A DNA stretch of 18,583 nt from Phyllobacteriaceae bacterium UBA1940 (GTDB lineage Bacteria > Pseudomonadota > Alphaproteobacteria > Rhizobiales > Rhizobiaceae), in contig DDFA01000097.1 in NCBI GenBank assembly GCA_002336975.1, positions 1 to 18,583 on the forward strand, given 5' to 3'. Within the stretch, counting starts at the first letter, position 1. The number at the start of each line of letters is the position of its first letter. The notes below the pieces were generated by a model. The model saw only the letters and a program-made list of their open reading frames with translations. It was not told the DNA's origin and did not search any database. This document shows positions 5,962 through 14,237 of the stretch, in pieces. The position numbers were made by a program, and so were the translations under genes.

Positions 5962-8595
5962 ATGGACGTCGTCGTCGTCGAATCGCCCGCCAAGGCGAAA
6001 ACAATCAACAAATATCTGGGTCGGGACTACAAGGTCCTGGCGTCGTTCGGCCATGTCCGCGACCTGCCGCCCAAGGACGGGTCGGTGCGTCCCGACGAGG
6101 ATTTCGCCATGTCGTGGTCGGTGGATTCGGCCTCGTCGAAGCGGCTCGCCGACATCGCCAACGCGATGAAGGGCGCCGACGGACTGATCCTGGCGACCGA
6201 CCCGGATCGCGAGGGCGAGGCGATTTCCTGGCATGTGCTGGAAGTGCTGCGCGGCAAGAAGGTGCTGAAGGACAAGCCGGTCAAGCGCGTCGTCTTCAAC
6301 GCCATCACCCGCCAGTCGGTGCTCGACGCAATGGCCAATCCGCGCGAGATCGACATGCCGCTGGTCGACGCCTATCTCGCCCGCCGCGCCCTCGACTATC
6401 TGGTCGGCTTCACCTTGTCGCCGGTGCTGTGGCGCAAGCTGCCCGGCGCGCGTTCGGCCGGCCGCGTCCAGTCGGTGGCGCTGCGCCTGGTGGCCGACCG
6501 CGAAAACGAGATCGAGCGTTTCGTGCGCGAGGAATACTGGACCATCGCCGCGCAACTGGCGACGCCGCGCAGCGACAGCTTCGAGGCGCGGCTGACCGGT
6601 TTCGAGGGAAAACGCCTGCAAAAGCTCGACATCGGCAATGCCGCGCGCGCCAACGAAATCAAGTCGATGCTGGAGGGCGCGAGCTTCCGGGCGGCGTCGG
6701 TCGAAGCCAAGCCGACCAAGCGCAATCCCGGCCCGCCCTTCACCACCTCGACGCTGCAGCAGGCGGCGTCGTCGCGCTACGGCTTTTCGGCCTCGCGCAC
6801 CATGCAGATCGCGCAGCGCCTCTATGAGGGCATCGATCTGGGCGGCGAGACCGCAGGTCTCATCACCTATATGCGAACCGACGGCGTGCAGATGGCGCCG
6901 GAGGCGATTTCCGCCGCCTGCGCCACCATCGGCCGCGAGTTCGGCGACCGCTACCTGCCGGAAAAGCCGCGCTACTATTCGGCCAAGGCCAAAAACGCCC
7001 AGGAAGCGCACGAGGCGGTGCGGCCGACCGATTTCAGCCGCACGCCGGCGATGATGCGCGCCCATCTCGACGCCGACCAGGCAAAACTCTACGACCTGAT
7101 CTGGAAGCGCGCCATCGCCAGCCAGATGCAGTCGGCCGAGATCGAGCGCACCACCGTCGACATCGACGCGGCGAACGGCGCCCGCACCGCTCAGTTGCGC
7201 GCCACAGGCTCGGTGACCCGTTTCGACGGTTTTCTCGCCGCCTATATCGATCCCAGGGACGACGACAGCGAGGACGAGGACAATCGCCGCCTGCCCGAAA
7301 TCCGCTCCGGCGAGACGCTGGCGCGAGAAAAGATCGTCGCCGAGCAGCATTCGACCGAGCCGCCGCCGCGCTATTCGGAAGCTTCGCTGATCAAGAAGCT
7401 CGAGGAACTGGGCATCGGCCGTCCCTCGACCTACGCCTCGACGCTGAAAACGCTCGAGGACCGCGAATATATCGTCATCGACAAGCGCAAGCTGATCCCC
7501 CATTCCAAGGGCCGCATCGTCACCGCGTTCCTGGAGAACTTTTTCGCCCGTTACGTCGAATATGATTTCACCGCCTCGCTGGAGGAAAAGCTCGACGAGA
7601 TTTCCGATGGCCAGTTGCAGTGGAAGGACGTGTTGCGCGATTTCTGGCGCGATTTTTCCACCGCCGTCGATGACATCAAGGAACTGCGCGTCACCGACGT
7701 GTTGTCGGCGCTGAACGAGGAATTGGCTCCCCTGCTGTTCCCGGCGCGCGACGACGGTTCGGACCCGCGCGTCTGCCCGCGCTGCGGAAGCGGCCAGCTG
7801 TCGCTGAAACTCGGCAAATACGGCGCCTTTGTCGGCTGCTCCAACTATCCCGAATGCGGCTTCACCCGGCAGTTGGGCGAAGCGGTCGACGGCAATGGCG
7901 AAACCGCCAATGGCGACAGCGGCGACCGCGTGCTGGGCAAGGACCCGTATACATCGGAAGAAATTGTGCTGAAGAACGGCCGGTTCGGGCCCTATGTCCA
8001 GCGCGGCGACGGCAAGGAGGCCAAACGCTCCAGCCTGCCCAAGGGCTGGACTCCGGAATCGGTCGACCACGAAAAGGCGCTGGCGCTGCTGGCGCTGCCG
8101 CGCGACGTCGGCAAGCATCCCGAAACCGGCAAGATGATCTCGGCCGGCCTTGGCCGTTACGGACCATTCCTGCTTCACGACGGCGTCTACGCCAATCTGG
8201 ATTCGATCGAGGACGTGTTTTCGGTCGGCATCAACCGCGCGGTCTCGATCCTCGCCGAAAAACTTGCCAAGGGCCCGGGCCGGCGCGGCGCGACGCCTGC
8301 GGCGCTGAAGGATCTGGGCGACCATCCCGACGGCGGCGGCAAGGTGACGGTGCGCGACGGCCGCTACGGCCCCTATGTCAATTTCGGCAAGGTCAACGCG
8401 ACCCTGCCCAAGGGCAAGGACCCGGCCAGCGTCACCATGGACGAGGCCGTGGCGCTGATCGCCGCCAAGGGCGGCGCGAGCGGCGGCAAGACCCGCAAGG
8501 CGGCCGCGCCAAAGGCGGCGGCAAAACCCAGGGCGGCTAAGCCCAAAAAGGCGGCGGCGAAGAAGACGGCCGCGCCCAAGAAGGCGGCGGAATAG
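5962..8595 (+). CDS. topA: DNA topoisomerase I (type IA)
   Basis: 877-residue type IA topoisomerase, which relaxes negative supercoils by single-strand passage. The protein opens with MDVVVVESPAKAKTINKYLG (Toprim). The metal site is DPDREGEA with D80, D82 and E84. The core motif ARSAGRVQSVALRLV follows, and the catalytic tyrosine is Y303 in ITYMRTDGVQM. A C4 zinc ribbon uses C605, C608, C626 and C632. Topoisomerase C-terminal repeats follow (KNGRFGPYVQ, GLGRYGPFLL, RDGRYGPYVN), then a Lys/Ala/Pro low-complexity tail of about 40 residues. No strong Shine-Dalgarno precedes the ATG; a TTGACC box at 5869-5874 may be part of its promoter, without a clear -10. In many relatives dprA lies directly upstream; here there is no dprA or remnant of it. 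rnr begins two bases after the topA stop. Confidence 0.98.
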   Translation: MDVVVVESPAKAKTINKYLGRDYKVLASFGHVRDLPPKDGSVRPDEDFAMSWSVDSASSKRLADIANAMKGADGLILATDPDREGEAISWHVLEVLRGKKVLKDKPVKRVVFNAITRQSVLDAMANPREIDMPLVDAYLARRALDYLVGFTLSPVLWRKLPGARSAGRVQSVALRLVADRENEIERFVREEYWTIAAQLATPRSDSFEARLTGFEGKRLQKLDIGNAARANEIKSMLEGASFRAASVEAKPTKRNPGPPFTTSTLQQAASSRYGFSASRTMQIAQRLYEGIDLGGETAGLITYMRTDGVQMAPEAISAACATIGREFGDRYLPEKPRYYSAKAKNAQEAHEAVRPTDFSRTPAMMRAHLDADQAKLYDLIWKRAIASQMQSAEIERTTVDIDAANGARTAQLRATGSVTRFDGFLAAYIDPRDDDSEDEDNRRLPEIRSGETLAREKIVAEQHSTEPPPRYSEASLIKKLEELGIGRPSTYASTLKTLEDREYIVIDKRKLIPHSKGRIVTAFLENFFARYVEYDFTASLEEKLDEISDGQLQWKDVLRDFWRDFSTAVDDIKELRVTDVLSALNEELAPLLFPARDDGSDPRVCPRCGSGQLSLKLGKYGAFVGCSNYPECGFTRQLGEAVDGNGETANGDSGDRVLGKDPYTSEEIVLKNGRFGPYVQRGDGKEAKRSSLPKGWTPESVDHEKALALLALPRDVGKHPETGKMISAGLGRYGPFLLHDGVYANLDSIEDVFSVGINRAVSILAEKLAKGPGRRGATPAALKDLGDHPDGGGKVTVRDGRYGPYVNFGKVNATLPKGKDPASVTMDEAVALIAAKGGASGGKTRKAAAPKAAAKPRAAKPKKAAAKKTAAPKKAAE

Positions 8596-8597
8596 CC

Positions 8598-10913
8598 ATG
8601 GCGCGCCGGATTTCGCCTCCCCGCAGGTCCGGCGGCGCGCGCAAGCCGGACGACGCGGCCCTCGATAGCGACGGACTGCCGACGCGCGAGGCTTTGCTCG
8701 ACTGGATCAGGGCCAATCCCGACCTGTCGTCGAAGCGCGACATCGCCAAGGCGTTCGGCGTCAAGGGCGACCGGCGGGCGGGGCTGAAACGGCTGCTGGC
8801 CGACCTGATCGACGACGGCGAACTGACCTCCGAAAAGCGCAGTTTTCGCAAGCCCGGGAGCCTGCCGCCGGTGGCGGCGCTCGAAATCTTTTCCCGCGAC
8901 GCTGACGGCGGCTTGCTGGCAAGGCCGGTCGAACAATCGCCCGACGCAGACCCGGCCATTGTGTCGATCCGCCAGCCGCGCGGCCAGAAAGGCCCGGCGC
9001 CGGGGGTCGGCGACCGGGTGCTGGCCAAGATTTTCGGATCGAAGGACAAATCCGGCCCTGCCTATTCCGGCCGGGTGATCCGGATGATCGACCACCGCCG
9101 CGAGACGGTGCTGGGCGTCGTGCGCAAGCTGGACGACGGCAGCTGGCGCCTCGATCCGGTCGAGCGTCGCCAGCCGGAACTGATGGTGGCCGAGGCCGAC
9201 CTGGCCAATGCCAAGCCCGGCGACCTGGTCGAGGCCGAACCCGTCAGCAGCGCCCGATACGGCCTGCCCCGCGCCAAGGTCGTTGCGGTTCTCGGCTCGC
9301 TCGCCAGCGAGAAGGCGGTCTCGATGATCGCCATCCATGCCCACGAAATTCCCCACATCTTCCCGCCCCAGGTCATCGAGGAAGCGCAGACTGCCCGGCC
9401 GGTGACGATGGACGGGCGCGAGGACTGGCGCGACCTGCCGCTTCTCACCATCGATCCGGCAGACGCAAAGGACCATGACGACGCGGTGTTCGCCACGCCC
9501 GACGACGACCCGCAAAACCCCGGAGGCGTCATCGCCTATGTCGCCATCGCCGATGTCGCCGCCTATGTTACGCCGGGTTCGGCGATGGATCGCGAGGCGC
9601 TGAAGCGCGGCAATTCGGTCTATTTCCCCGACCGTGTCGTGCCGATGCTGCCGGAACGCATATCCAACGATCTGTGTTCGCTGCGCGAGGGCGAGGACCG
9701 CCCGGCGCTCGGCGTGCGCCTGGTGTTTGCCGCCAATGGCCGCAAGCTGCGCCACGCGTTCCACCGGGTGATGATCCGTTCGGCGGCGAAACTCGCCTAT
9801 CCGCAGGCTCAGGCGGCGATCGACGGCGCGCCCGACGACAAGACCGCGCTACTGCTTGAGAGCGTGCTGCGGCCTCTGTGGGACGGCTACAAGGCGCTCA
9901 AGCGCGGCCGCGACGCGCGCAATCCGCTCGAACTCGACCTTCCCGAGCGCAAGATCATCCTGAAACCCGACGGCTCGGTCGACCGCGTCATCGTTCCCGA
10001 CCGCCTTGACGCCCACAGGCTGATCGAGGAATTCATGATCCAGGCCAACGTCGCCGCCGCGGAGACGCTGGAAGCCAGGCGCCAGCCGCTGGTTTACCGG
10101 GTGCACGATACGCCGTCGCTGGCCAAGCAGGAATCGCTGCGCGAGTTTCTCGCCACCATCGGCATGAGCCTGGCGCGCGGCCCGCAATTGCGGCCCGAGC
10201 AGTTCAACCAGATTCTGGCGCGGGTGCGCGGCGCCGATCATGAGGGACTGGTCAACGAAGTGGTGCTCAGATCGCAGAGCCAGGCTGTCTACGCGCCGGC
10301 CAATCTCGGCCATTTCGGCCTCAACCTGGCGAAATACGCGCATTTCACCTCGCCGATCCGGCGTTATGCCGACCTGATCGTCCACCGCGCCCTGATCAAG
10401 GCGCTGAACCTCGGCCCGGGCGGCCTCACTATCGCCGAAGAAGGCCAGCTCGAGGAGGTTGCGGCGCTGATCTCGGCCGCCGAGCGGCGCGCCATGGCGG
10501 CCGAGCGCGACACCGTCGACCGGCTGATCGCCGGCTTCCTGTCCGGACGGATCGGCCAGACCTTCGACGGACGCATCACCGGCGTCACCAAGGCCGGGCT
10601 CTTTGTTCAGTTGCCGACCTATGGCGCAGATGGTTTCATCCCTATATCTTCGCTTGGAAACGAATATTTTCTGTTCGACGAGGCCGCGCACGCCCTTTAT
10701 GGCGACCGCAGCGGACGAGGCTACCGGCTCGGCGACGCGGTCGAGGTCAAGCTTGTGGAAGCGACCCCGCTGGCGGGATCGATGCGTTTCCAGATGCTGA
10801 CCGAACCGGTCGCGTTGCCGGGAATGCGGCAATCGTTTCACAAGTCGGGCGTCAGGAAGCAGTCGCGCACACGCCGGGGAACGACCGGACGGGCGCGCGC
10901 AAGGAGACAATAG
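8598..10913 (+). CDS. rnr: Ribonuclease R (RNB-family 3'-5' exoribonuclease)
   Basis: 771-residue exoribonuclease that degrades structured RNA, including rRNA and tRNA in quality control. Visible in order: a basic N-terminus, a winged-helix segment (TREALLDWIRANPDLSSKRD with the following FGVKGDRRAGLKRLL, about residues 25-75), cold-shock-like OB domains, then the RNB catalytic domain. The metal-binding motif is TIDPADAKDHDDAVF, giving D286, D292, D294 and D295. The RNB signature HFTSPIRRYADLIVHRALI starts near residue 582. An S1 domain (GQTFDGRITGVTKAGLFVQL, from about 653) and a short basic tail (KQSRTRRGTTGRARARR) end the protein. Length is close to E. coli RNase R. The start lies two bases past topA, and the next gene starts with no gap, indicating an operon. 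Confidence 0.97.
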   Translation: MARRISPPRRSGGARKPDDAALDSDGLPTREALLDWIRANPDLSSKRDIAKAFGVKGDRRAGLKRLLADLIDDGELTSEKRSFRKPGSLPPVAALEIFSRDADGGLLARPVEQSPDADPAIVSIRQPRGQKGPAPGVGDRVLAKIFGSKDKSGPAYSGRVIRMIDHRRETVLGVVRKLDDGSWRLDPVERRQPELMVAEADLANAKPGDLVEAEPVSSARYGLPRAKVVAVLGSLASEKAVSMIAIHAHEIPHIFPPQVIEEAQTARPVTMDGREDWRDLPLLTIDPADAKDHDDAVFATPDDDPQNPGGVIAYVAIADVAAYVTPGSAMDREALKRGNSVYFPDRVVPMLPERISNDLCSLREGEDRPALGVRLVFAANGRKLRHAFHRVMIRSAAKLAYPQAQAAIDGAPDDKTALLLESVLRPLWDGYKALKRGRDARNPLELDLPERKIILKPDGSVDRVIVPDRLDAHRLIEEFMIQANVAAAETLEARRQPLVYRVHDTPSLAKQESLREFLATIGMSLARGPQLRPEQFNQILARVRGADHEGLVNEVVLRSQSQAVYAPANLGHFGLNLAKYAHFTSPIRRYADLIVHRALIKALNLGPGGLTIAEEGQLEEVAALISAAERRAMAAERDTVDRLIAGFLSGRIGQTFDGRITGVTKAGLFVQLPTYGADGFIPISSLGNEYFLFDEAAHALYGDRSGRGYRLGDAVEVKLVEATPLAGSMRFQMLTEPVALPGMRQSFHKSGVRKQSRTRRGTTGRARARRQ

Positions 10914-11348
10914 ATGACAACGCTCGAATTCGGCGGCGAAGATCATTCCGGCCGCCCGGCCCGCAATCTGCGGCAGGCGATCACGCGCGGCTTCAAGGGC
11001 CGTTGCCCGAACTGCGGCGAAGGCAGGCTGTTTCGCTCCTACGCCAAGGTAGCCGACGAATGCGCGGTATGCGGCGAGGAGCTGTCGCACCATCGCGCTG
11101 ACGATCTGCCAGCATATCTGGTCATCCTGATCGTCGGCCACATCGTCGTCGCCGCCTTCATGGCCGTCGAGGCGACGGTGGTCCTGCAGATGTGGCAGCA
11201 CCTGGCGATCTGGGCGCCGCTGACGGTCATTTCGTCGCTGGTCCTGCTGCAACCGATCAAGGGCGCGGTCGTCGGCCTGCAATGGGCCAACTACATGCAC
11301 GGCTTCGGCGGCGAGCCCGATCTCATCGAATCCCATCCCGAAGCATGA
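10914..11348 (+). CDS. DUF983 family membrane protein
   Basis: 144-residue protein with the DUF983 layout. A small zinc-ribbon-like head (CPNCG at 31-35 in the GRCPNCGEGRLF motif, CAVCG at 50-54) is followed by the family signature DDLPAYLVILIVGHIV. Two hydrophobic helices follow (about 66-92 and 97-121). The function of DUF983 is not established; the head may bind zinc and face the cytosol. AAGGAG at 10901-10906 is well placed for the ATG that abuts the rnr stop codon. The last codons overlap the NUDIX gene (ATGA), so translation of the two is probably coupled. Confidence 0.93.
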   Translation: MTTLEFGGEDHSGRPARNLRQAITRGFKGRCPNCGEGRLFRSYAKVADECAVCGEELSHHRADDLPAYLVILIVGHIVVAAFMAVEATVVLQMWQHLAIWAPLTVISSLVLLQPIKGAVVGLQWANYMHGFGGEPDLIESHPEA

Positions 11349-12106
11349 AACCGACGCCTGACGCCGCGGGCATCACCCGCACCGAACTCGACAAGCGCGA
11401 ATCGAAGGACTTCGCGCTCGGTCCCGGTCCCAAGCGGCCGCGCGACGCCGCGACGCTGATCCTGCTCGACAAGACCGGCGGCGAGGTCCGTGTGCTGATG
11501 GGCCGCCGGTCGAAAAAACACGCCTTCATGCCGGGCCGCCTGGTGTTTCCAGGCGGCAGGACCGATCGTGACGACGGCAGGGTGACGACCGGCAGCGAAC
11601 TGCTGCCGGAAGTGTTCGCCAAATTGCAGGGCGGTCGCGGCAAGGCGCTGTCGGCGACGCGCACCCGCGCCATCGTCTTGTCGGCGGTGCGCGAGACTTA
11701 TGAAGAAGCAGGCCTGCTGATCGGCGAGCCGGGCGACTATCAGTGCCGCAGCGCCGCCTGGCAGGCCTTTGCCGACAACAATGTGGTGCCGGGGCTCGCC
11801 AATCTCCGGATCGTCGCCCGCGCCATCACCCCGCCGGGCCGCGTGCGCCGGTTCGACACCTATTTTGTCGCCGCCTGGCGCGACTCGGTGGCTGTCGTCC
11901 TGCCCGACGGCGGCCCCACTCATGAACTAGAGGAACTGGTCTGGCTGCCGATTGCCGACGCAATGCATCAGGAGGTTCCGCTGATCACCAAATCGATCCT
12001 GCAGGATTTGCAGGCGCGGCTGGCCGAAGACCCGGGGCTCAGCCCCTCCTACCCGATCCCGTTCTACCGGATGCGGCACGGCAAATTCCTGCGCGACCTG
12101 ATCTGA
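11345..12106 (+). CDS. NUDIX hydrolase with a split Nudix box (NUDT8/NUDT19-like)
   Basis: 253-residue member of the NUDIX superfamily, which cleaves nucleoside diphosphates linked to another moiety. The core starts at RPRDAATLILLD. The N-terminal half of the Nudix signature, VFPGGRTD (about 67-74), is separated by roughly 40 residues from the C-terminal half RETYEEAGLL (116-125). This insertion is characteristic of the CoA-diphosphatase-like NUDT8/NUDT19 branch rather than the MutT branch. Catalytic glutamates are E117, E120 and E121. The conserved ITPPGRVRRFDTYFVAAW supports that branch. The true substrate is unknown. The ATG overlaps the DUF983 stop by four bases; a longer upstream reading would overlap DUF983 and is unlikely. 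It is the last gene of the topA-rnr-DUF983-NUDIX set before the rpmG promoter. Confidence 0.93.
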   Translation: MKPTPDAAGITRTELDKRESKDFALGPGPKRPRDAATLILLDKTGGEVRVLMGRRSKKHAFMPGRLVFPGGRTDRDDGRVTTGSELLPEVFAKLQGGRGKALSATRTRAIVLSAVRETYEEAGLLIGEPGDYQCRSAAWQAFADNNVVPGLANLRIVARAITPPGRVRRFDTYFVAAWRDSVAVVLPDGGPTHELEELVWLPIADAMHQEVPLITKSILQDLQARLAEDPGLSPSYPIPFYRMRHGKFLRDLI

Positions 12107-12129
12107 GCGCGCGAAAATGCGCCTTGCCC

Positions 12130-12157
12130 TTGACTTTTGGCGGCCGATCCGTATTTG
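12130..12157 (+). promoter_or_regulatory. Candidate rpmG promoter (TTGACT, N16, TATTTG)
   Basis: TTGACT at 12130-12135 and TATTTG at 12152-12157 are 16 bp apart in the gap after the NUDIX gene. The predicted start near 12163 gives a leader of about 76 nt before rpmG. The -35 box is near consensus. Confidence 0.5.
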
Positions 12158-12238
12158 GTCGCCGCAGTTTTCCGCGGCCGGGCAATCGCTTGGCGCTCGC
12201 GCGCGAAGTGAACCACCGAAAAGACACGGACCAGACCG

Positions 12239-12406
12239 ATGGCAAAAGCCGCAAACATCAAGATCAAGCTTCTTTCGACGGCCGACACCGGCTTCTTCTA
12301 CGTGACCAGCAAGAACAGCCGCACCAAGACCGAAAAGATGTCGTTCCGCAAATATGACCCGGTCGCCAAGAAGCACGTCGAATTCAAGGAAACCAAGATC
12401 AAGTAG
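12239..12406 (+). CDS. rpmG: 50S ribosomal protein L33
   Basis: 55-residue L33 of the large ribosomal subunit. The sequence begins [20 protein letters not shown], continues [21 protein letters not shown] and ends [10 protein letters not shown], matching the alphaproteobacterial L33 pattern over its full length. No CxxC pairs are present, so it is the zinc-independent form. The gene is separated from the NUDIX gene by 132 nt holding its own candidate promoter, and is followed directly by an intrinsic terminator, so it appears monocistronic. The ribosome binding site is weak (GACACGGA). Identification is secure despite the small size. Confidence 0.97.
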   Translation: MAKAANIKIKLLSTADTGFFYVTSKNSRTKTEKMSFRKYDPVAKKHVEFKETKIK

Positions 12407-12426
12407 ATCTTGCGCCCCGTTTGAAA

Positions 12427-12457
12427 AGACGCCGCCTTCGGGCGGCGTTTTTGTTTT
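12427..12457 (+). terminator. Intrinsic terminator after rpmG
   Basis: An eight-pair stem ACGCCGCC/GGCGGCGT closes on a TTCG tetraloop (12437-12440) and is followed by TTTTTGTTTT. It lies 20 nt past the rpmG stop. The A-run before the stem (12423-12426) could also give weak termination for transcripts arriving from pleD on the other strand. Confidence 0.93.
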
Positions 12458-12834
12458 GGACGACAAGCATTTAAGCCTGCCTCCTCACCGGATGCGCGAA
12501 CAGATTTTTGCGATCATCGCGGAAAGATGGCCGGTCGGCAGCCGACAGCGGTACGAGGAGGCCACTTGCGCCAGCGCCGACCGACCAACCCCAAAGATCC
12601 CAGGAGATGCGGCGGACCTGAGCATCAAGGGGTATTTTCAGGGCGAAAGACACGAAACCATCGAGGCCCCCGCCCCTTACCTTTGGACAGTCGCAAAAAA
12701 TGCCTGCGAAATCAATCTTTTCTTAACCAACGAAGAGAGCTGGCCGCAATTGCAGTTAATCAACGCGGTAAACTGGCAATAGTTAGAATACGAACCATCT
12801 ATTCAGGCGTTGCACTTGCACATCCAATGGGTTG
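12458..12834. other. Gap between rpmG and pleD; no convincing gene
   Basis: This 377-bp stretch lies between convergent genes. It is less GC-rich than its surroundings, especially after about 12690. The longest plus-strand candidate runs from an ATG at 12492 to TAG at 12782 (97 codons; starts MREQIFAIIAERW, ends LINAVNWQ). It lacks a Shine-Dalgarno and uses codons rare in this window (AGA, TTA, CCA, GGA). A minus-strand candidate of about 60 codons (12653-12471, GTG start) overlaps it. I recognise neither; either could be chance or a decayed gene. Confidence 0.5.
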
Positions 12835-14205
12835 TCACGCAGCCTTCGCGACAACCCTGTTGCGACCGTTTCGTTTTGCTTCGTAGAGCGCCGAATCTGC
12901 CCGCGCCATCAGCGACTGCGCCCCCGGCTCTCCGCCCGACATCGAGGCGACGCCGATCGAGACCGTAACCGGGATCGACTGTCCCTCGCCGGTCGCAAAC
13001 AGGTCGCTCTCGATCTCCTTGCGAACCCGTTCCGCAACCAGTTCCGCGGTCGCGTGATCGGTATCGGGCATCAGCACGACAAACTCCTCGCCGCCGAACC
13101 GGCAGGCCAGGTCAATTCCCCGGACATTCTTGCGCAGCCGGCGGGCGAACTCGACCAGGACCCGGTCGCCGACAATGTGGCCGTAGGCGTCGTTGATCGA
13201 CTTGAACCGGTCGATGTCGGTAATCATCACCGACAGTTCGCGCTTGCGCGCAGCGGCGCGCGCAAACAGCGCGTCGAGGTGATTGTCGAGATAGCGGCGG
13301 TTGTGCAGCCCGGTCAGCGGATCGGTGATCGCAAGCTCGATTGTCTGCGCCATGGAGGAGCGCAGATGCTCGGTGTAGCGCTTACGACGCACCTGGGTGC
13401 GCAGCCTGGCGGCGAGTTCCTGCTCGTCGACCGGACGCACGAGATAGTCGTTGGCGCCGAGGTCGAAAGCCCTGGCGACCAGATCGTCTTCGCCTGCCTC
13501 GACGATCAGGATCAGCGGCGCCAGCCGCGTCCGGTCGAGCGAACGCAGTTGCGAGCACAGTCTGAGCGGATCGAAATTGTCGAAACGGGCCGAGGCGACG
13601 ATGCAATCGAAATCGCCTTCGGCGGCGCGGAAAACCGCAAGCTGCGGGTCCTCGCACAGCTCGACGTCGGCGATCGGCTGCAGCATTTCGGCCATCCGCG
13701 CCCGCGAGGCCGGCCGCTGGTCGACCAGCAGCACCGAAGGCCGTTTTTCAAACGCCGGCTGGCCGCCGCCGAGCAGTTTCTCGATGCCCATGTCGCGCGT
13801 CGTCGACGCCCGCAGGCGCAATTCGTCGCCGAGCATCTTGAGGCGCACCAGACTGCGCAGCCGCGTCATCAGTTGCATGTCGTTGACCGGCTTGGTGAGG
13901 AAATCGTCGGCGCCGGCCTCCAATCCCTGGATGCGGTCGGACATCTGGTCGAGCGCCGTGACCATGACCACCGGAATGTGCGCCGTCGACGGGTCGGCCT
14001 TGAGCTTGCGGCACACGTCAAAGCCGTCCATGCCGGGCATCATGATATCGAGCAGCACGATATCGACGCCGCCACGCGCGCAGATCGCCAGCGCATTCGG
14101 CCCGTTGGAGGCAGTGACAACGTCGAAATATTCGGCGAGAAGCCGGACTTCCAGCAGCTTCACATTGGCCGGAACGTCATCGACGACGAGAATCCGTGCG
14201 GTCAT
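12835..14205 (-). CDS. pleD: Response regulator diguanylate cyclase PleD (REC-REC-GGDEF)
   Basis: 456-residue PleD. REC1 has the acidic pocket D9/D10, phospho-acceptor D53 in VLLDIMMPGMDGF, and KPV near 105. REC2 begins about residue 155 (SVLLVDQRPASRARM) and is degenerate: the phospho-acceptor position in CIVASARFDNFD is not Asp, so it should serve as a dimerisation adaptor, as proposed for Caulobacter PleD. The GGDEF domain has DPLTGLHNRRYLD, the active-site loop GGEEF (371-375) and the c-di-GMP inhibitory site RGID (362-365) at the canonical five-residue spacing. The enzyme makes c-di-GMP when REC1 is phosphorylated, classically by DivJ and PleC kinases. AGGAG (14219-14215) lies nine bases before the ATG. 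It follows divK by 32 nt, an operon arrangement matching Caulobacter. Confidence 0.97.
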   Translation of the reverse strand: MTARILVVDDVPANVKLLEVRLLAEYFDVVTASNGPNALAICARGGVDIVLLDIMMPGMDGFDVCRKLKADPSTAHIPVVMVTALDQMSDRIQGLEAGADDFLTKPVNDMQLMTRLRSLVRLKMLGDELRLRASTTRDMGIEKLLGGGQPAFEKRPSVLLVDQRPASRARMAEMLQPIADVELCEDPQLAVFRAAEGDFDCIVASARFDNFDPLRLCSQLRSLDRTRLAPLILIVEAGEDDLVARAFDLGANDYLVRPVDEQELAARLRTQVRRKRYTEHLRSSMAQTIELAITDPLTGLHNRRYLDNHLDALFARAAARKRELSVMITDIDRFKSINDAYGHIVGDRVLVEFARRLRKNVRGIDLACRFGGEEFVVLMPDTDHATAELVAERVRKEIESDLFATGEGQSIPVTVSIGVASMSGGEPGAQSLMARADSALYEAKRNGRNRVVAKAA

Positions 14206-14237
14206 CAGCCATAACTCCTGACGCCCGACGGTGTTAG

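Noticed and set aside
5821..8325. 834-codon minus-strand open frame opposite topA
   Set aside because: Antisense to a complete, motif-rich TopA; composition (R, A, G, D, Q-rich) and lack of any domain mark it as a shadow.
8373..11336. Long minus-strand open frames opposite rnr and DUF983
   Set aside because: Same reason: mirrored codon bias of real plus-strand genes, with no recognisable motif.
12117..12305. 62-codon plus-strand frame overlapping the rpmG leader and start
   Set aside because: Overlaps rpmG out of frame and covers its promoter; no ribosome binding site or family likeness.
12832..14214. 460-codon plus-strand open frame opposite pleD
   Set aside because: Covers PleD almost exactly; PleD has all catalytic and regulatory motifs, the opposite frame none.
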